The position numbers and the translations under genes were made by a program. The notes below the pieces were generated by a model. That model saw only the letters and a list, made by a program, of their open reading frames with translations, did no database searches and was not told the origin of the DNA. From positions 135,185,939 to 135,249,938 of the forward strand of contig NC_039359.1 of assembly GCF_003573695.1 (NCBI RefSeq): DNA of 64,000 nucleotides, in the 5' to 3' direction. The DNA is from Papaver somniferum (taxonomy: Eukaryota > Streptophyta > Magnoliopsida > Ranunculales > Papaveraceae). Shown piece after piece: positions 34,110-44,322 of this stretch (its first letter is position 1; every line of letters starts with the position of its first letter).

Positions 34110-34946
34110 TTATTCTTCCAAGTCTCCATGAAGAAATGCATTATGTACATCCATCTGATGTACTTCCCAATTCTTAATTGCTGCCACAGCTAGGAAAGTC
34201 CGCACTGTCGTCATTTTCGCCACTGGTGCAAATGTCTCATTGTAATCCAACCCTTCTACTTGATGATTCCCAAAGATCACCAGTCTAGCTTTGAGCCGCA
34301 CCAACTGTCCATTCTCATCATACTTCTCTGTGTAAATCCATTTACTACCAAGAGCTTTCTTTCCCGGCGGTAATTCTTCTAATTCCCATGTTCCTTGTTC
34401 TTCCAAAGCTCGTATTTCTTCTGCCATTGCCTTACGCCATCCTGGATACTTCATGGCTTCTTTGAAATTTTTAGGCGCAGACCCAGCAGTAATTGCTGCA
34501 AGAAACTTTTTATGAACTGTAGAGAATTTATCACAACTAACATAATATGTCAAAGGATACGGCGTACCTGAGGATGACGATTGTGGAGAGTGAGCATGAG
34601 ATGGACTATTTTGTCGTACAGTGTGCGTTACAAAACCTTTGAGCCTACTAGACGGAATCTTCTGTCTCCTTCCTTTACCCATACTAGCGTCCGTCACTTC
34701 CTTCGAGACCATAGGGTTCTCAGTAATATATTCTGGGTTCTCAGTATTATCTTCAGGGTTCTCAGTAATGTCTTCCGGGTTCTCAGTAATGTTTTCTGGG
34801 TTCGCAGTAATACCTTCCTGGTTCCCAGTAATATATTCTGGGTTCGCAGTATTGTCTTCTGGGTTCTCAGTAATGTATATTGGGTTCTCAGTAATATCTT
34901 CTGGGTTCTCTTGCTGCACTATTTCTTCATCATCACTCCAACACAC
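34110..34946 (-). pseudogene. Copia integrase-RT linker and RT N-terminus
   Basis: 278 codons. Residues about 10-75 are a tandem heptad [EA]NPE[DY][IN]T encoded by a 21-bp repeat. After a basic stretch come the RT fingers: [53 protein letters not shown] and [18 protein letters not shown]. The catalytic first Asp (QMDVHNAFL) is intact. The frame upstream, 34947-35056, belongs to the same protein ([20 protein letters not shown]) but is separated by a frameshift near 35090-35110. Confidence 0.9.
34712..34912. repeat. 21-bp coding minisatellite in copia pol
   Basis: About ten tandem 21-bp units of the type TCTTCTGGGTTCTCAGTAATA on the plus strand, encoding a seven-residue repeat (ENPEDIT) on the minus strand. 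The period is a multiple of three, so copy-number changes keep the frame. Confidence 0.85.
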
Positions 34947-35056
34947 GTCATTATTAGCCTGAACTGTCTCAGTTGGCTGATCAGGTACCCTAGATATGTA
35001 AGGAAACTGATGTTCATGAAACTCTACATCCCTTGAAACTAAAAATTGTCTCTTGT

Positions 35057-37411
35057 CTAAGTCATATAATTGCCATGCCTTCTTCCCAAAAGGATAACCC
35101 AGAAAGACGCACTTCTTCCTCGACTTGCAAACTTATCCCCTTTACTACTTTGATCATGTGCATAACACAAGCAACCAAATACTTTCAACTGACTATATGG
35201 TGCCGGTTTCCCAAATAGAACTTCATATGGAGTTTTGTTATTTAGAACCGGTGTAGGCGTACGATTAATCAAATACGCTGCTGTCAAAGCACATTCTCCC
35301 CAAAATCTGATCGGTAAATTTGCTTGAAACCTCAAAGCTCTTGCCACATTCATTATGTGCTGATGTTTTCTCTCAACTCTTCCATTTTGTTGAGGTGTTC
35401 CTACACAGGATGTCTCAAAAACTATTCTATTAGTCTTAAAGTAGCCACGCAATGCATTAAATTCGGTTCCATTATCACTTCTAACAATTTTGATTTCTTT
35501 ACCAAATTGACGTTTCACAAGCGCAATAAAGTTAAGAAATATTGTTGCAACCTCAGTTTTGCTTTGAATTAAATAAATCCACACACCTCTTGAAAAATCA
35601 TCTACTATTGTCAAAAAATATTGTGCTCCAGAAGACGAGCACGTCTTATAAGGACCCCATAAATCTATATGAACCAAATCAAAACTACAACTGGATTTGC
35701 TCAAACTACTAGCAAAACTACTTCTACGATGTTTTGCACGTGGACAAATATCACACGCATCATTATTTTTCTTCAATAATCTACCCAGACCTGGTAACCG
35801 TTGTAACACTTTCTCTGATGGATGTCCCAATCGCTGATGCCACAGCTCATACGTATCTTCACTCACCGTAAGCACTTTAACTGGAGGCACACCACAGAAC
35901 ATATATAGTCCACCTCGTCGCTCACCCACTCCAATCACCTTCCTCGTCAACCGGTCCTGTATAAGACATAAAGTGTTAGTACATTGAACATTACATACTA
36001 CCTCATCAATGAGTTGTGTAACCGAAATCAAGTTACAAGTTATCTGTGGCACATAAAGCACATTGTCCAATCTCAAACCACCAGGAAGAATAATTGTTCC
36101 TATTTTCTCAGAGTGAGCATATTTTCCGTCCGGCAGTCCCACTGAACATGCTCTAATATCTTTCACATTTATCATATCATCTCTTTTACACGTGACATGA
36201 TTTGTAGCTCCTGTGTCTATAATCCAGGATGTTTGATTTGTCTTACCTTGGAGTTGGGAACTGATTTTTCTTGAATTTAAATATTCAAGAACCTGCTGAA
36301 CTTGACTTGCAGTCACGCCTGTCAGTCCTGATGCATCTCCTGAAGATCCAGTGGAAGGATGAGATGATGATGTTGCTCCCGAGATGTTCAAATTATGCGC
36401 ACGTATATTGTCTTGTCCTCTACCTCCTCTGCTGTTCACAAAACCGGCACCAGCACGTCCTCTACCACCAGCTCTACCACCAGTTCGGCCTCCTCGACCA
36501 TATCCTCTTCCACCTCTTTGTCTGTCACCCCACCATTCCGGGTATCCAATCAGCTGAAAACACCCTTCCTGTGAGTGCCCTTCTCGGCTACAATGCTTGC
36601 AAAATTTGTTAGGATCATACATATTATTGTATGGACGCTGATCTGACTGAACCTTGAACGCCATAATATTTTCCTGTGTCTGAGACGACACAACTCCCTC
36701 ACCCAATTTTAGACGTTCCGAATTAACCACAGCTTGATAAGACACATCTATAGATGGCAGTGGTTCTCTTGCCAGTAATTGTTCACGCAGGGAGCTATAC
36801 ATGGTATCCAAACCAATCAAAAAATAGTGTAAGAAATCTTCTTCTCTCAACGTACTAACCTGTGTTGCAATGTTACACGTGCACTGGCCACAGCTACAAT
36901 TTGGTATCTTCATGTACGTCACCATCTCATCCCATATCTTGTTCAATCTCCCATAGTACACTGCAACCTCCTCAGTTTTCTTCTGTTTGCATTCACTTAA
37001 GGTAGCTTTCAACTGGCAGATCCGAGTTCCACTTACAACACAAAATCTCCTCTTCAAGTGCATCCATAACATGCTAGCATCATCATAATCCCCCAACGTT
37101 GATCTAATATTTGTCTCCAATGTATTGCTGATCCAAGAGACCAGCATCGAATGCACTGCAATCCACTCCTCTAACTCCTCAGGTTCTGTTGGTTCTTTGA
37201 TGGTTCCATCAACAAAACCAAATTTTCGTTTGGCTATCAATAATCTTCTCACTGCTCTAGCCCATTCATCATAGTTTGCTCCCTTTAATACAATAGGTGT
37301 GATGATAATCCCTGGTCCATCACTTGATCCCAGATGATATTCTGGTTTCTTCTTTTGCATGTTGTTTTCTACCTCTTTTCCTCTTTTAGATGATTCTGTA
37401 TCATCCGCCAT
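35057..37411 (-). pseudogene. Copia Gag-protease-integrase
   Basis: 784 codons from ATG at 37411. The Gag core (residues 35-250) includes GANYDEWARAVRRLL and WMHLKRRFCVVSG. Zinc knuckle CKHCSREGHSQEGC is at 271-284, and a Gly/Arg-rich stretch at 296-332. Protease active site DTG is at 399-401 in WIIDTGATNHVTC. The pre-integrase segment is YELWHQRLGH (521-530), then a CX2C (553-556). The integrase core has D583 (HIDLWGP), D646 (RSDNGTEF) and E680 (NGRVERKH), followed by FWGECALTAAYLINRTP. The end, from about residue 764, is out of frame (expected [13 protein letters not shown]), indicating a one-base loss near 35090-35110. All catalytic residues are intact up to there. Confidence 0.93.
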
Positions 37412-37463
37412 GTTTACTGTTCTAGGGTTTATTCGTGTTAATCAACTCTGGCTCTTGATGCCA

Positions 37464-37750
37464 TGTTAGATTTTGTAAAACACATATATCAAAATAGTTT
37501 CGTGTTTCATTGATTCATTCAATCTACCTCTTATACAAGATATACAACCCTAGAGTTCGACCTTACAATGGACTGTCCATAACAGTTGAATCATTGGACT
37601 GTCCATCACAGTGGAATCATTGGACTGTCCATAACAGTGGTGATAACTGTGAACTGAGACTGTGAAGATGGGTCTTGGGTCTCAAACTGAGACTGTGAAG
37701 ATGGGTCTCAATCCAAGAGTCTCGAGCCCATAAATATAACTCTCCTAATA
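37464..37750 (-). repeat. 5' LTR of the copia element (287 bp)
   Basis: Same sequence as 32649-32935 except one base. On the minus strand it ends ...AAAATCTAACA and is followed by the PBS-like TGGCATCAAGAGCC (37450-37463). Confidence 0.92.
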
Positions 37751-38612
37751 GAAATACTCCATGGTTTCGTTTCCCTTGCCGAAGTATAAAGGATTGCCAT
37801 CTGACAACAACAAAATCTTATGGAACATGTAAAACAGTTTGCTAGAAGGTTGATGAATTGACAATAACACTGTCCGATGACCTTCACTTGCTAACACCCC
37901 TAACATAGATATAACTTCTGAGCTGATGTCGAATCAAGGCCAGACGTGGGTTCGTCAAGCAACAATAAACTTGGATTTGTCAGGATTTCCTGACCAATGC
38001 TAACTCTCTTTCGTTCTCCACCTGAAACACCTCGAAGAAAAGGCCCTCCCATTATACTGTTCTTGCATCCTGTTTGTAAGTCTAGGTTATCAAACTGCAA
38101 TATGTAAATTAAAGGCTCGACGGATTATATTAATGATGTTGTAAAATACGAAACATAAATATGGTTTTCAAATTAAATTACCTTTAACGTAATGGGATGC
38201 CTATTAACTTTCTTGATTCTAGCCTCTTGTTCAGAAAACTGAATTAGATTGATATGTTCCTCCCTTTCTGCCATCTCGTTGAAGCCTCCTAGCTACTTGA
38301 AAAACTATTGACTTTCTTGATTCTGCAAGCTCTGGAAGGGGATTCTACATATCTTTGCGTTGAAGCTTCAATCATATCATGGCTTATTGTTTCTGCACTA
38401 AATTTGACCGGCGTCTTTTATTATTACCCAAAACAGCAACAATAATGTGCACGTTAAGATTATTAATTGCCTGACATCATTTATAAATTAATTGATACTT
38501 GCATCGTTGTAGACAGCACATCATTGACTTTTTTAATTCTAGATATTGGAATGCATCTGTGGGTAAAGATGCTAATCGGCAATCCTTTATACTCGACATA
38601 CCAAAGATGATT

Positions 38613-39000
38613 TTTAACTTGTTGGGTGCTCAAGTTGAGGACGAATCGCAACAAGGTGTGTCCTGCCCATTACTCCTGAGGAAGCTCAATCAACTAAGAA
38701 GTGATTAATTCTTTGGTAGCAAATGTGCAAATGATTATAGCTGACAGAAAAATTGCCGCGTTTAAACAATTGCGGTCTCGTACATAATTCAGAACTTGTT
38801 ATGACAATAATGACTTAAAGGGAGTGGTTTTTGAGGATGTACCAAAAGCTCTTGAGAGGTGGAAGGGTTCAGGCATAGAAGTACACATATATTCTAGTGG
38901 TATCAAAGAAGATCAAGAGCTTCGCGTTGGCAACCTAATTTATGGAGGCTTGAGAAACTACTTCAGTGGATTTTTCGAATGAAAACAGAAACAACTACGG
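38613..39000 (+). pseudogene. Fragment of enolase-phosphatase E1 (methionine salvage)
   Basis: The text LGAQVEDESQQGVSCP, then PITPEEAQSTK, EVINSLVANVQMIIADRK and LKGVVFEDVPKALERW, then GIEVHIYSSGIKEDQELRVG and GGLRNYFSGFFE follows the enolase-phosphatase part of plant methylthioribulose-1-phosphate dehydratase/enolase-phosphatase (DEP1) in order. A frameshift lies at about 38697, stops occur between 38790 and 38814, and a stop follows GFFE. The piece has no intron and lacks both ends of the domain. The intact enzyme converts a diketo-phosphate intermediate in methionine salvage. A decayed copy, probably processed. The stretch 38275-38612 holds nothing else I recognise. Confidence 0.7.
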
Positions 39001-39174
39001 GGAGATTGCCAGGTCGTTGGTTTACACTAAAATTAAAATTCATTCACAAATGAAGTGCACATCTCATGTATTAGCAAAAAGCTAACTATATGGACTGAGA
39101 CAAAGTTGATGCTAAAAACTCTTCAAATCTTGATGAATTCTCTGTCAGAACTCCTCCGCAATTTAACATAGAAC

Positions 39175-40899
39175 TTAAGTAGCTTTGTTGGCAGGTTCGT
39201 CTTGAGGCTTCATAGCAGGAAAGAACATGACCTCCTTAATATTTTGTGAATCAGTAAGCAGCATAGTGAGCCGGTCAATCCCCAAACCCCAACCAGCAGT
39301 GGGGGGCAATCCATAATCCAAAGCCTTGCAAAAATCTTCATCAAATGCCATTGCCTCATCATCACCAGATTGCCGGTCCTTTAGTTGCGCAGCAAATCGC
39401 TCACGTTGTACCACAGGATCATTCAACTCCGTGTATGCATTGCAAAGTTCATGCTTATTGATGAACAATTCGAAACGCTCAGTCAAGCCTAGCTTCGATC
39501 TATGCGACTTTGCCAAGGGGCTCATAATCTCAGGATGGTTAGTGATAAAGGTTGGATTCACACATATCTCCTCCAAGAAATGTCCAACAAGCTTGTCTAA
39601 CAACCGCGATGTTGTTTGAGGAGGTGGGCACTTGACATTAAACTTGGTGCATACATCCAGCAAATACTTGTTGGTTGCGTCGCTTGACAGATCCTTGGGT
39701 ATCTCAATGCCAGCCATCTTCTCCAACTCTCCTATCATCTCAATCCTTCTGAATGGAGGAGTGAAGTCAATCTCTATTGGATCCTTGTCCATCCCATTTG
39801 CGTGGTACTTAATTTTATAGCCACCAGTCAATTCCTTTACCATACCACTCAACATCTTCTCCGTGATATCCATCAAGTCTTTGTAATCCGCGTAAGCCAT
39901 ATAAAACTCACACGTAGTGAACTCTGGATTATGTGTCAGATCAATTCCTTCGTTTCTGAATCGTTTTCCTATCTCGTACACACGGTTGAATCCACCAACA
40001 ACCAGCCTCTTGAGATTTAGCTCAGGGGCAACACGCATGAAGAGATTCTTGTTGTGTTCATTATGATGAGTAACAAATGGCCTGGCTGCTGCTCCACCAG
40101 CAATCATGCTCATCATGGGGGTTTCTACCTCCTCGAAATCAAGATCGTCGAGGAATTTCCTAGTGTACTTAACAACCTTACCTCGAGTTCTGAATATTTG
40201 TCTTACCTCCGGATTCGACATCAAGTCCAAGTAACGCTGGCGATATCTTGTTTCTTGATCCTTCAAAGTGTATGACTCTGGATTCCTAGCACTTCCAGGT
40301 ACCCATGGATCAGTTTTCTTGGAAATATCTGAATTATCACCGCCAGTTCCTGCTTTATTTCTTGGCATCATACAGAGACAAGGAGATAAAACAATGAAAG
40401 ATTTGGGGAGAACACTTAATTCTCCTCTTTTGCTCTTTCCTGGAAATCCAGTGAAAACACTTAATTCTCCTCTTCTGGTCTTTCCTAGAAATCCAGTAAC
40501 ACCAACAATGTCACCAAGTTTGACACCAGAATGGAAGCGTGTGAATTCAGCTTCATCCATGCCAGAATTCCGTGCATCAACAATGAGTTGCACCTTCAAA
40601 CCCTCATCATGCAAATCATAAAACAACAACTTTGAAGATGAAGTTCTCTTTTGCATAATCCTACCACCCAAAGAAACTTGAACATCTTCACCATCCGCCA
40701 ATGTTTCAAGGTGTTCACCATCAGCCAATGTTTCATACTTTTTGATGTATTCAGCAAGAGTCATCGAAACACGGAACTTGTTAGGGTATGGATTTTCCCC
40801 TGACGCCTTCTGAGACGCAAGCCATGTATTCCTGTTCTCAAAGTATTGAGTAGGATCCTGAATATCAGCTTCAGAAATTTGAGGTGTAGAGGGGGCCAT
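39175..40899 (-). CDS. Intronless lysyl-tRNA synthetase copy (class II, cytosolic type)
   Basis: 574 codons from ATG at 40899 ([20 protein letters not shown]); the frame is open further upstream, but that part has no family similarity. It has an OB-fold anticodon-binding domain (about residues 50-180) and a class II catalytic domain with motif 2 [14 protein letters not shown] and motif 3 [13 protein letters not shown] intact. It would attach lysine to tRNA-Lys. It is intronless and lacks the Lys-rich N-terminal extension usual in plant cytosolic enzymes. Two in-frame duplications stand out: [17 protein letters not shown] near residue 65, and [28 protein letters not shown] near residue 150. 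APELNLKRL has Asn where the family has Tyr. A TRIM sits about 107 bp upstream. Retrocopy origin is inferred from absence of introns; I see no poly(A) tract. It could be a retrogene or a recent pseudogene. Confidence 0.85.
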   Translation of the reverse strand: MAPSTPQISEADIQDPTQYFENRNTWLASQKASGENPYPNKFRVSMTLAEYIKKYETLADGEHLETLADGEDVQVSLGGRIMQKRTSSSKLLFYDLHDEGLKVQLIVDARNSGMDEAEFTRFHSGVKLGDIVGVTGFLGKTRRGELSVFTGFPGKSKRGELSVLPKSFIVLSPCLCMMPRNKAGTGGDNSDISKKTDPWVPGSARNPESYTLKDQETRYRQRYLDLMSNPEVRQIFRTRGKVVKYTRKFLDDLDFEEVETPMMSMIAGGAAARPFVTHHNEHNKNLFMRVAPELNLKRLVVGGFNRVYEIGKRFRNEGIDLTHNPEFTTCEFYMAYADYKDLMDITEKMLSGMVKELTGGYKIKYHANGMDKDPIEIDFTPPFRRIEMIGELEKMAGIEIPKDLSSDATNKYLLDVCTKFNVKCPPPQTTSRLLDKLVGHFLEEICVNPTFITNHPEIMSPLAKSHRSKLGLTERFELFINKHELCNAYTELNDPVVQRERFAAQLKDRQSGDDEAMAFDEDFCKALDYGLPPTAGWGLGIDRLTMLLTDSQNIKEVMFFPAMKPQDEPANKAT

Positions 40900-41006
40900 G
40901 ATGATTTGGGAAGAAGGAAAGCGTTTTTGAGAAATAGATTTATGTGGTGGTTTTATTATAAATGTTTGAGTTTTCTTGTAGACCAAGTTTATGTGTGTAT
41001 ATATAT

Positions 41007-41463
41007 CGTGAAAGGACAAATAGTCCCACATCCCTAGTTTTCGCATAATGAACTTAAAATATAACGTGGAAGGGCCGTTCCAGTTTTTGCCAATTAGTTT
41101 TGAGTTGGATGCCCGCAGTCTTTAACAAGGTATCAGAGCAAGGTCCCATACGCGGGGTGTAGGCCGAATTAGTAGCCGTCGTGACCCGAGTGGGCACATG
41201 TACACCCGTGACCAAATGACTGGTCACTCGTATGACATGTACGTGGGGTGGACCGTGACCGATGTCACCTGCACACCCAAGACCCAGATGTGCGTAGGTC
41301 AACGTGTTAGGCCGAGTGACTGGCCTTACACGTGAGGGAGGGTGTGAAAGGACAAATAGTCCCACATCCCTAGTTTCCGCATAATGAACTTAAAATATAA
41401 TGTGGAAGGGCCGCTCCACTCATTGCCAATTGATTTTGAGTTGGATGCCCGCAGTCTTTAACA
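41007..41463 (+). mobile_element. TRIM retrotransposon (457 bp)
   Basis: Two 121-bp LTRs at 41007-41127 and 41343-41463, starting (T/C)GTGAAAGGACAAATAG and ending GCAGTCTTTAACA. The tRNA-Met-type PBS GGTATCAGAGC is at 41129-41139 and a purine-rich tract GTGAGGGAGGG lies just before the second LTR. A likely target duplication TATAT is at 41002-41006 and 41464-41468. It has no coding capacity. It lies upstream of the lysyl-tRNA synthetase copy. Confidence 0.85.
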
Positions 41464-41469
41464 TATATA

Positions 41470-42790
41470 TATCTATATTATAAAAAGAAGTGTTGTGTGT
41501 GTAGCCTTACAAATCCGGCCATCGATTTTATCATCCTACGATGCGGATCGATTGGTTATATGTTTTATATAGACGTCCGTCTGATCTCTTAAGATTTAAT
41601 TATTTTGGACGACATAGATTATGTCGTGGCCCGTACCAAAGCAAATTTCAAGATAGACATGGTTCTGAAATAGGCTATGCCCGACCACCAAGGTAACGAG
41701 CCCTTATTAGTTTACTTGACCTAACACGCCTAAGCTACCAAAAGAGAAAAAGTAAAGCGTGAAAGCGCAAAACAAAAACGAGTGGGACTCGTTTGGTTTT
41801 TCTTTTTTGTGAGCATTGTACAAACAGGAAGAAAAAATTAATTTCCTTTTGCAACGTGGTTAAGATTTGGACTTAGACTTTTCTTCTCGGGATTGATAGT
41901 TTTTTTATCCCTTTTCTTTTTTTTTGAAGCATCCTTTTGATATTGAGCATCAATATTTGTGATATACAGTCGATCAGATACGGGCCATACGGCAACGTCA
42001 GGTACTTGCGAGACTACGGCAGGGCTGTGGGTCCTGGCTAATTAGACCAACCAACAAAATACTGAAATTCGCGTAAAGGACTACGGTCGGGGTTGTAGGC
42101 CTCGGCTAATTTGATCCCATTAACAAAATACCAGAATTTGCGTAAGGGACTACAACTAATTTGACCCCACAAACAAAATACTGGAATTTGTGTAGGGGAC
42201 CACGGCCGGGGCTGTAAGCCCCGACTAATTTGACTCCATCAACAAAATACCGGAATTTGCGCTACAACCCCGACTAATTTGACACGACAAACAAAATACT
42301 GGAATTTGCGTACGGGACCAAACAACAAAAAGAAAAGAAATCAAAAATGGTTGAGCCCCGGCCGTAGGCCGGAATTTGCGTAGCGGACTACGGCAGGGGA
42401 TGCAAGTCCCGGCTAATTTGGCCCGACCAACAAAATACCGGAATTTGCGTAGGGGATTACAGTCGGGGCTGCAGGCCCCGACTAATTTGCCCAGACCAAC
42501 AAAATACAAGAATTTACGTAGGGGACTACGGCCAGGGCTATCAACCCCGGATAATTTGACACGACCAATAAAATACTGGAATTTACGTAGGGGACCACGT
42601 CTGGGGCTGTAGGCCTCGACTAATTTGACCCGACCAACAAAATACTGGAATTTGCATAGAGGACCACGGCCGGGGCTGTAAGCCTCGGCTAATTTGACAC
42701 GATCAAAAAACATTAGGGTCGCAAGCCCCAAACAACAACAAAAAATCTAAAAAAAGTTGAGCCCCGGCCGTAGGCCGGGGTGATACCTAG
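41470..42790 (+). mobile_element. Non-autonomous Helitron (1321 bp)
   Basis: 5' end TCTATATTATAAAAAGAAGTG at 41470. The 3' end is a perfect hairpin CCCCGGCC-GTA-GGCCGGGG (42762-42780) followed 10 bp later by the CTAG terminus. Flanks are A at 41469 and T at 42791, the A^T target rule. There is no RepHel gene. Most of the interior (about 42000-42720) is a 69-bp minisatellite. The part 41490-41980 is unique AT-rich sequence without a gene. Confidence 0.88.
42000..42720. repeat. 69-bp minisatellite inside the Helitron
   Basis: About ten units of TTTGCGTAGGGGACTACGG, then a CCGGGGCTGTAGGCCCCG-type palindrome, then ACTAATTTGACCCGACCAAC and AAAATACTGGAA. Each unit thus carries its own GC-rich hairpin similar to the Helitron's terminal one. 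An internal copy of the terminus itself (TTGAGCCCCGGCCGTAGGCC) is at about 42352-42371. The period keeps an antisense frame open over 42225-42731, giving a 23-residue repeat I regard as non-coding. Confidence 0.85.
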
Positions 42791-43064
42791 TATATATATA
42801 TATATATATGGAATCTACTTGTGTTGCGTGTTCCCCAAGTAGAAGATTTCCTAAACATATCTTTTTTAAGGAACCCAAAAGGAAGTAGAAGATTTCCTAT
42901 TCAAGTAAAAAGATTTCATATTTGACCGTGTAAACAGGGTTAAAATATTCCACCCTGTTCTCATCTTGACAAGCGATTTCTTTTTCTCTCTCGCGTCCCT
43001 GATGGAAAAAGAAGAAGATGAAGAATTATATAGAGTTGAAGCTTTCACAGGATATGGGAAGTGT

Positions 43065-44322
43065 TGATCATCAAACTTGGGTTATGAAGCTGAGAGAATG
43101 ATGAAAGCTGGTTTTCACACCCTACACATAGACATCAGTGATGGGCACTTTGTCGATAATATTACTGTTGGACCTTCAGTCGTCGAAAGTTTATGGAAGA
43201 GCACCAAGGTAAATCTGGAGTGCCACCTTATGGTTAGAAATCCCCTTTGTTAGAATACGGGCATCCAACTCAAAAGCAATTGGCAATAAGTGGAGTAGCT
43301 CCACACCTTATATGGACCGTTGTATGGTTGCCCTGCCTTCTTGGGTCTTACTGGGTCTCACGTCTCATACAGGGCTTGGCTGTGATAACATATTAGAATA
43401 CGGGCATCCAACTCACAACCAATTGGCAATGAGTGAAGAGGCCCTAAGAGATTATAAACCACATGATCTTAGATTGCCCAACAATGTGGGACTAATAATC
43501 TCAACACGCCCCCTCACGTGTATCCTCGTTGGGTCTAACACGTGAACAATAAATCGGGTGACGCGGAGTAAAGGCGCGGCCAAAGACTCGTCGTAAATAG
43601 CCTGCTCTGATACCATGTTAGAATACGGGCATCCAACTCAAAACCAATTGGAAATAATTGGAGTATCTCCACACCTTATATGGACCGCTGTATGGTTGCC
43701 CTGCCTTCTTGGGTCTTACTGGATGCCCGCAGACTTTAATTTGGTATCAGAGCTAGGCCCGTGTGTGAGTAGGCCCAACGGTCACCACAGAACGTAGGTC
43801 CACGTGTTAGACCCAACGAGGCTACACGTGAGGGGGCGTGTGAAGGATAATAATCCCACACTGTTAATATCCGTTTAATAACTTAAAATATAATATGAAA
43901 GGGCCACTCCACTCATTGCCAATTGGTTGTGAGTTGGATGCCCGTATTCTAATATGTTATCACAGCCAAGCCCTGTATGAGACATGAGACCCAGTAAGAC
44001 CCAAGAAGGCAGGGCAACCATACAGCGGTCCATATAAGGTGTGGAGCTACTCCACTTATTTCCAATTGGTTTTGAGTTGGATACCCGTAGACTTTAACGA
44101 TCTTCGTTATGTGGAACCTCTTGTAAAAGTCGGGGTATCAGGTTTTACTTTTCATATTGAGGCATCAAAAGATAACTGGCGTGAGCTAATTTGCAAGATT
44201 AAGGGGAAGGGCATGAGGCCTGCTGTGGCACTAATGGCTGAAACTCCAGTTGAATAAGTTTTTCCACTGGTTGAAGATGATTATCCAGTCGACATGGTCC
44301 TTATCATGACAGTGGAACGTGT
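43065..44322 (+). pseudogene. Ribulose-phosphate 3-epimerase pseudogene, split by TRIMs
   Basis: The left part (43065-43246) reads NLGYEAERMMKAGFHTLHID, ISDGHFVDNITVGPSVVES and ECHLMVRNPL. The right part (44098-44322) reads RYVEPLVKVGVSGFTFHIEA, SKDNWRELICKIKGKGMRPA and, after a TAA, VFPLVEDDYPVDMVLIMTVE. This matches plant cytosolic ribulose-5-phosphate 3-epimerase (pentose phosphate pathway) from near its start to the MTVEPGFGGQKF area. Metal ligands His and Asp of HIDISDGHF and His of FHIEA remain. The gene lacks its beginning and its C-terminus, and an 850-bp TRIM cluster sits between NPL and the DYVEPL equivalent. No introns are seen within the fragments, so a processed copy is likely. 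Confidence 0.82.
43247..44097. mobile_element. Cluster of TRIM copies in inverted orientation
   Basis: LTR-like segments containing GGGCATCCAACTCA (minus orientation) begin near 43250, 43394 and 43619; forward copies (GAGTTGGATGCCCG) end near 43945 and 44090. A PBS in each direction is seen: GCTCTGATACCA at 43604-43615 and TGGTATCAGAGC at 43742-43753. The arm 43250-43395 is the inverted complement of about 43950-44095 with few mismatches, including ATGGTTGCCCTGCCTTCTTG. No coding sequence. Exact boundaries and target duplication are not resolved. Confidence 0.75.

Larger units (their letters stand above)
32649..37750 (-). mobile_element. Ty1/copia retrotransposon, young, 5102 bp
   Basis: Two 287-bp LTRs (32649-32935, 37464-37750) differ at a single base by eye. 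The target duplication GAAAT is at 32644-32648 and 37751-37755. Minus-strand coding order is Gag, protease, integrase, RT, RNase H, as in copia. A PBS of the tRNA-Met type (TGGCATCAAGAGCC, imperfect) follows the 5' LTR, and CTTGAGGGAGGG acts as the polypurine tract. The LTR starts TA rather than TG on the coding strand in both copies. It carries one frameshift and one nonsense codon. Confidence 0.93.
31310..38274 (-). pseudogene. ABCG half-transporter pseudogene (ABCG14/21-like)
   Basis: Reading right to left: exon 1 38182-38274 (MAEREEH...HPITLK); intron 38095-38181; exon 2 from 38094 with ABC signature VSGGERKR and Walker [14 protein letters not shown]; intron 32362-32576; exon 3 32033-32361 (AYKNNL, WPTTWGQEFSVLLRRDL); 70-bp intron 31963-32032; exon 4 31310-31962 with the membrane helices (MYRLSSYFIATNVADLPMEL, GFYIRNVPSFIAWIKYL). 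The introns have GT-AG ends and keep frame. Defects: exon 2 jumps from KFDN to [14 protein letters not shown], so about 100 or more residues including Walker A are missing; frameshifts occur near 37917 and 31480; a copia element splits exon 2 in the codons for EYF. The product cannot bind ATP normally. Confidence 0.88.

Noticed and set aside
39175..41046. Longer start of the lysyl-tRNA synthetase frame at 41046
   Set aside because: The extra 49 codons lie partly in the TRIM LTR and have no family similarity; the ATG at 40899 matches where the conserved protein begins.
42225..42731. 168-codon antisense frame with a 23-residue repeat
   Set aside because: It is the 69-bp Helitron minisatellite read in a frame kept open by its period; no initiation context and no domain.
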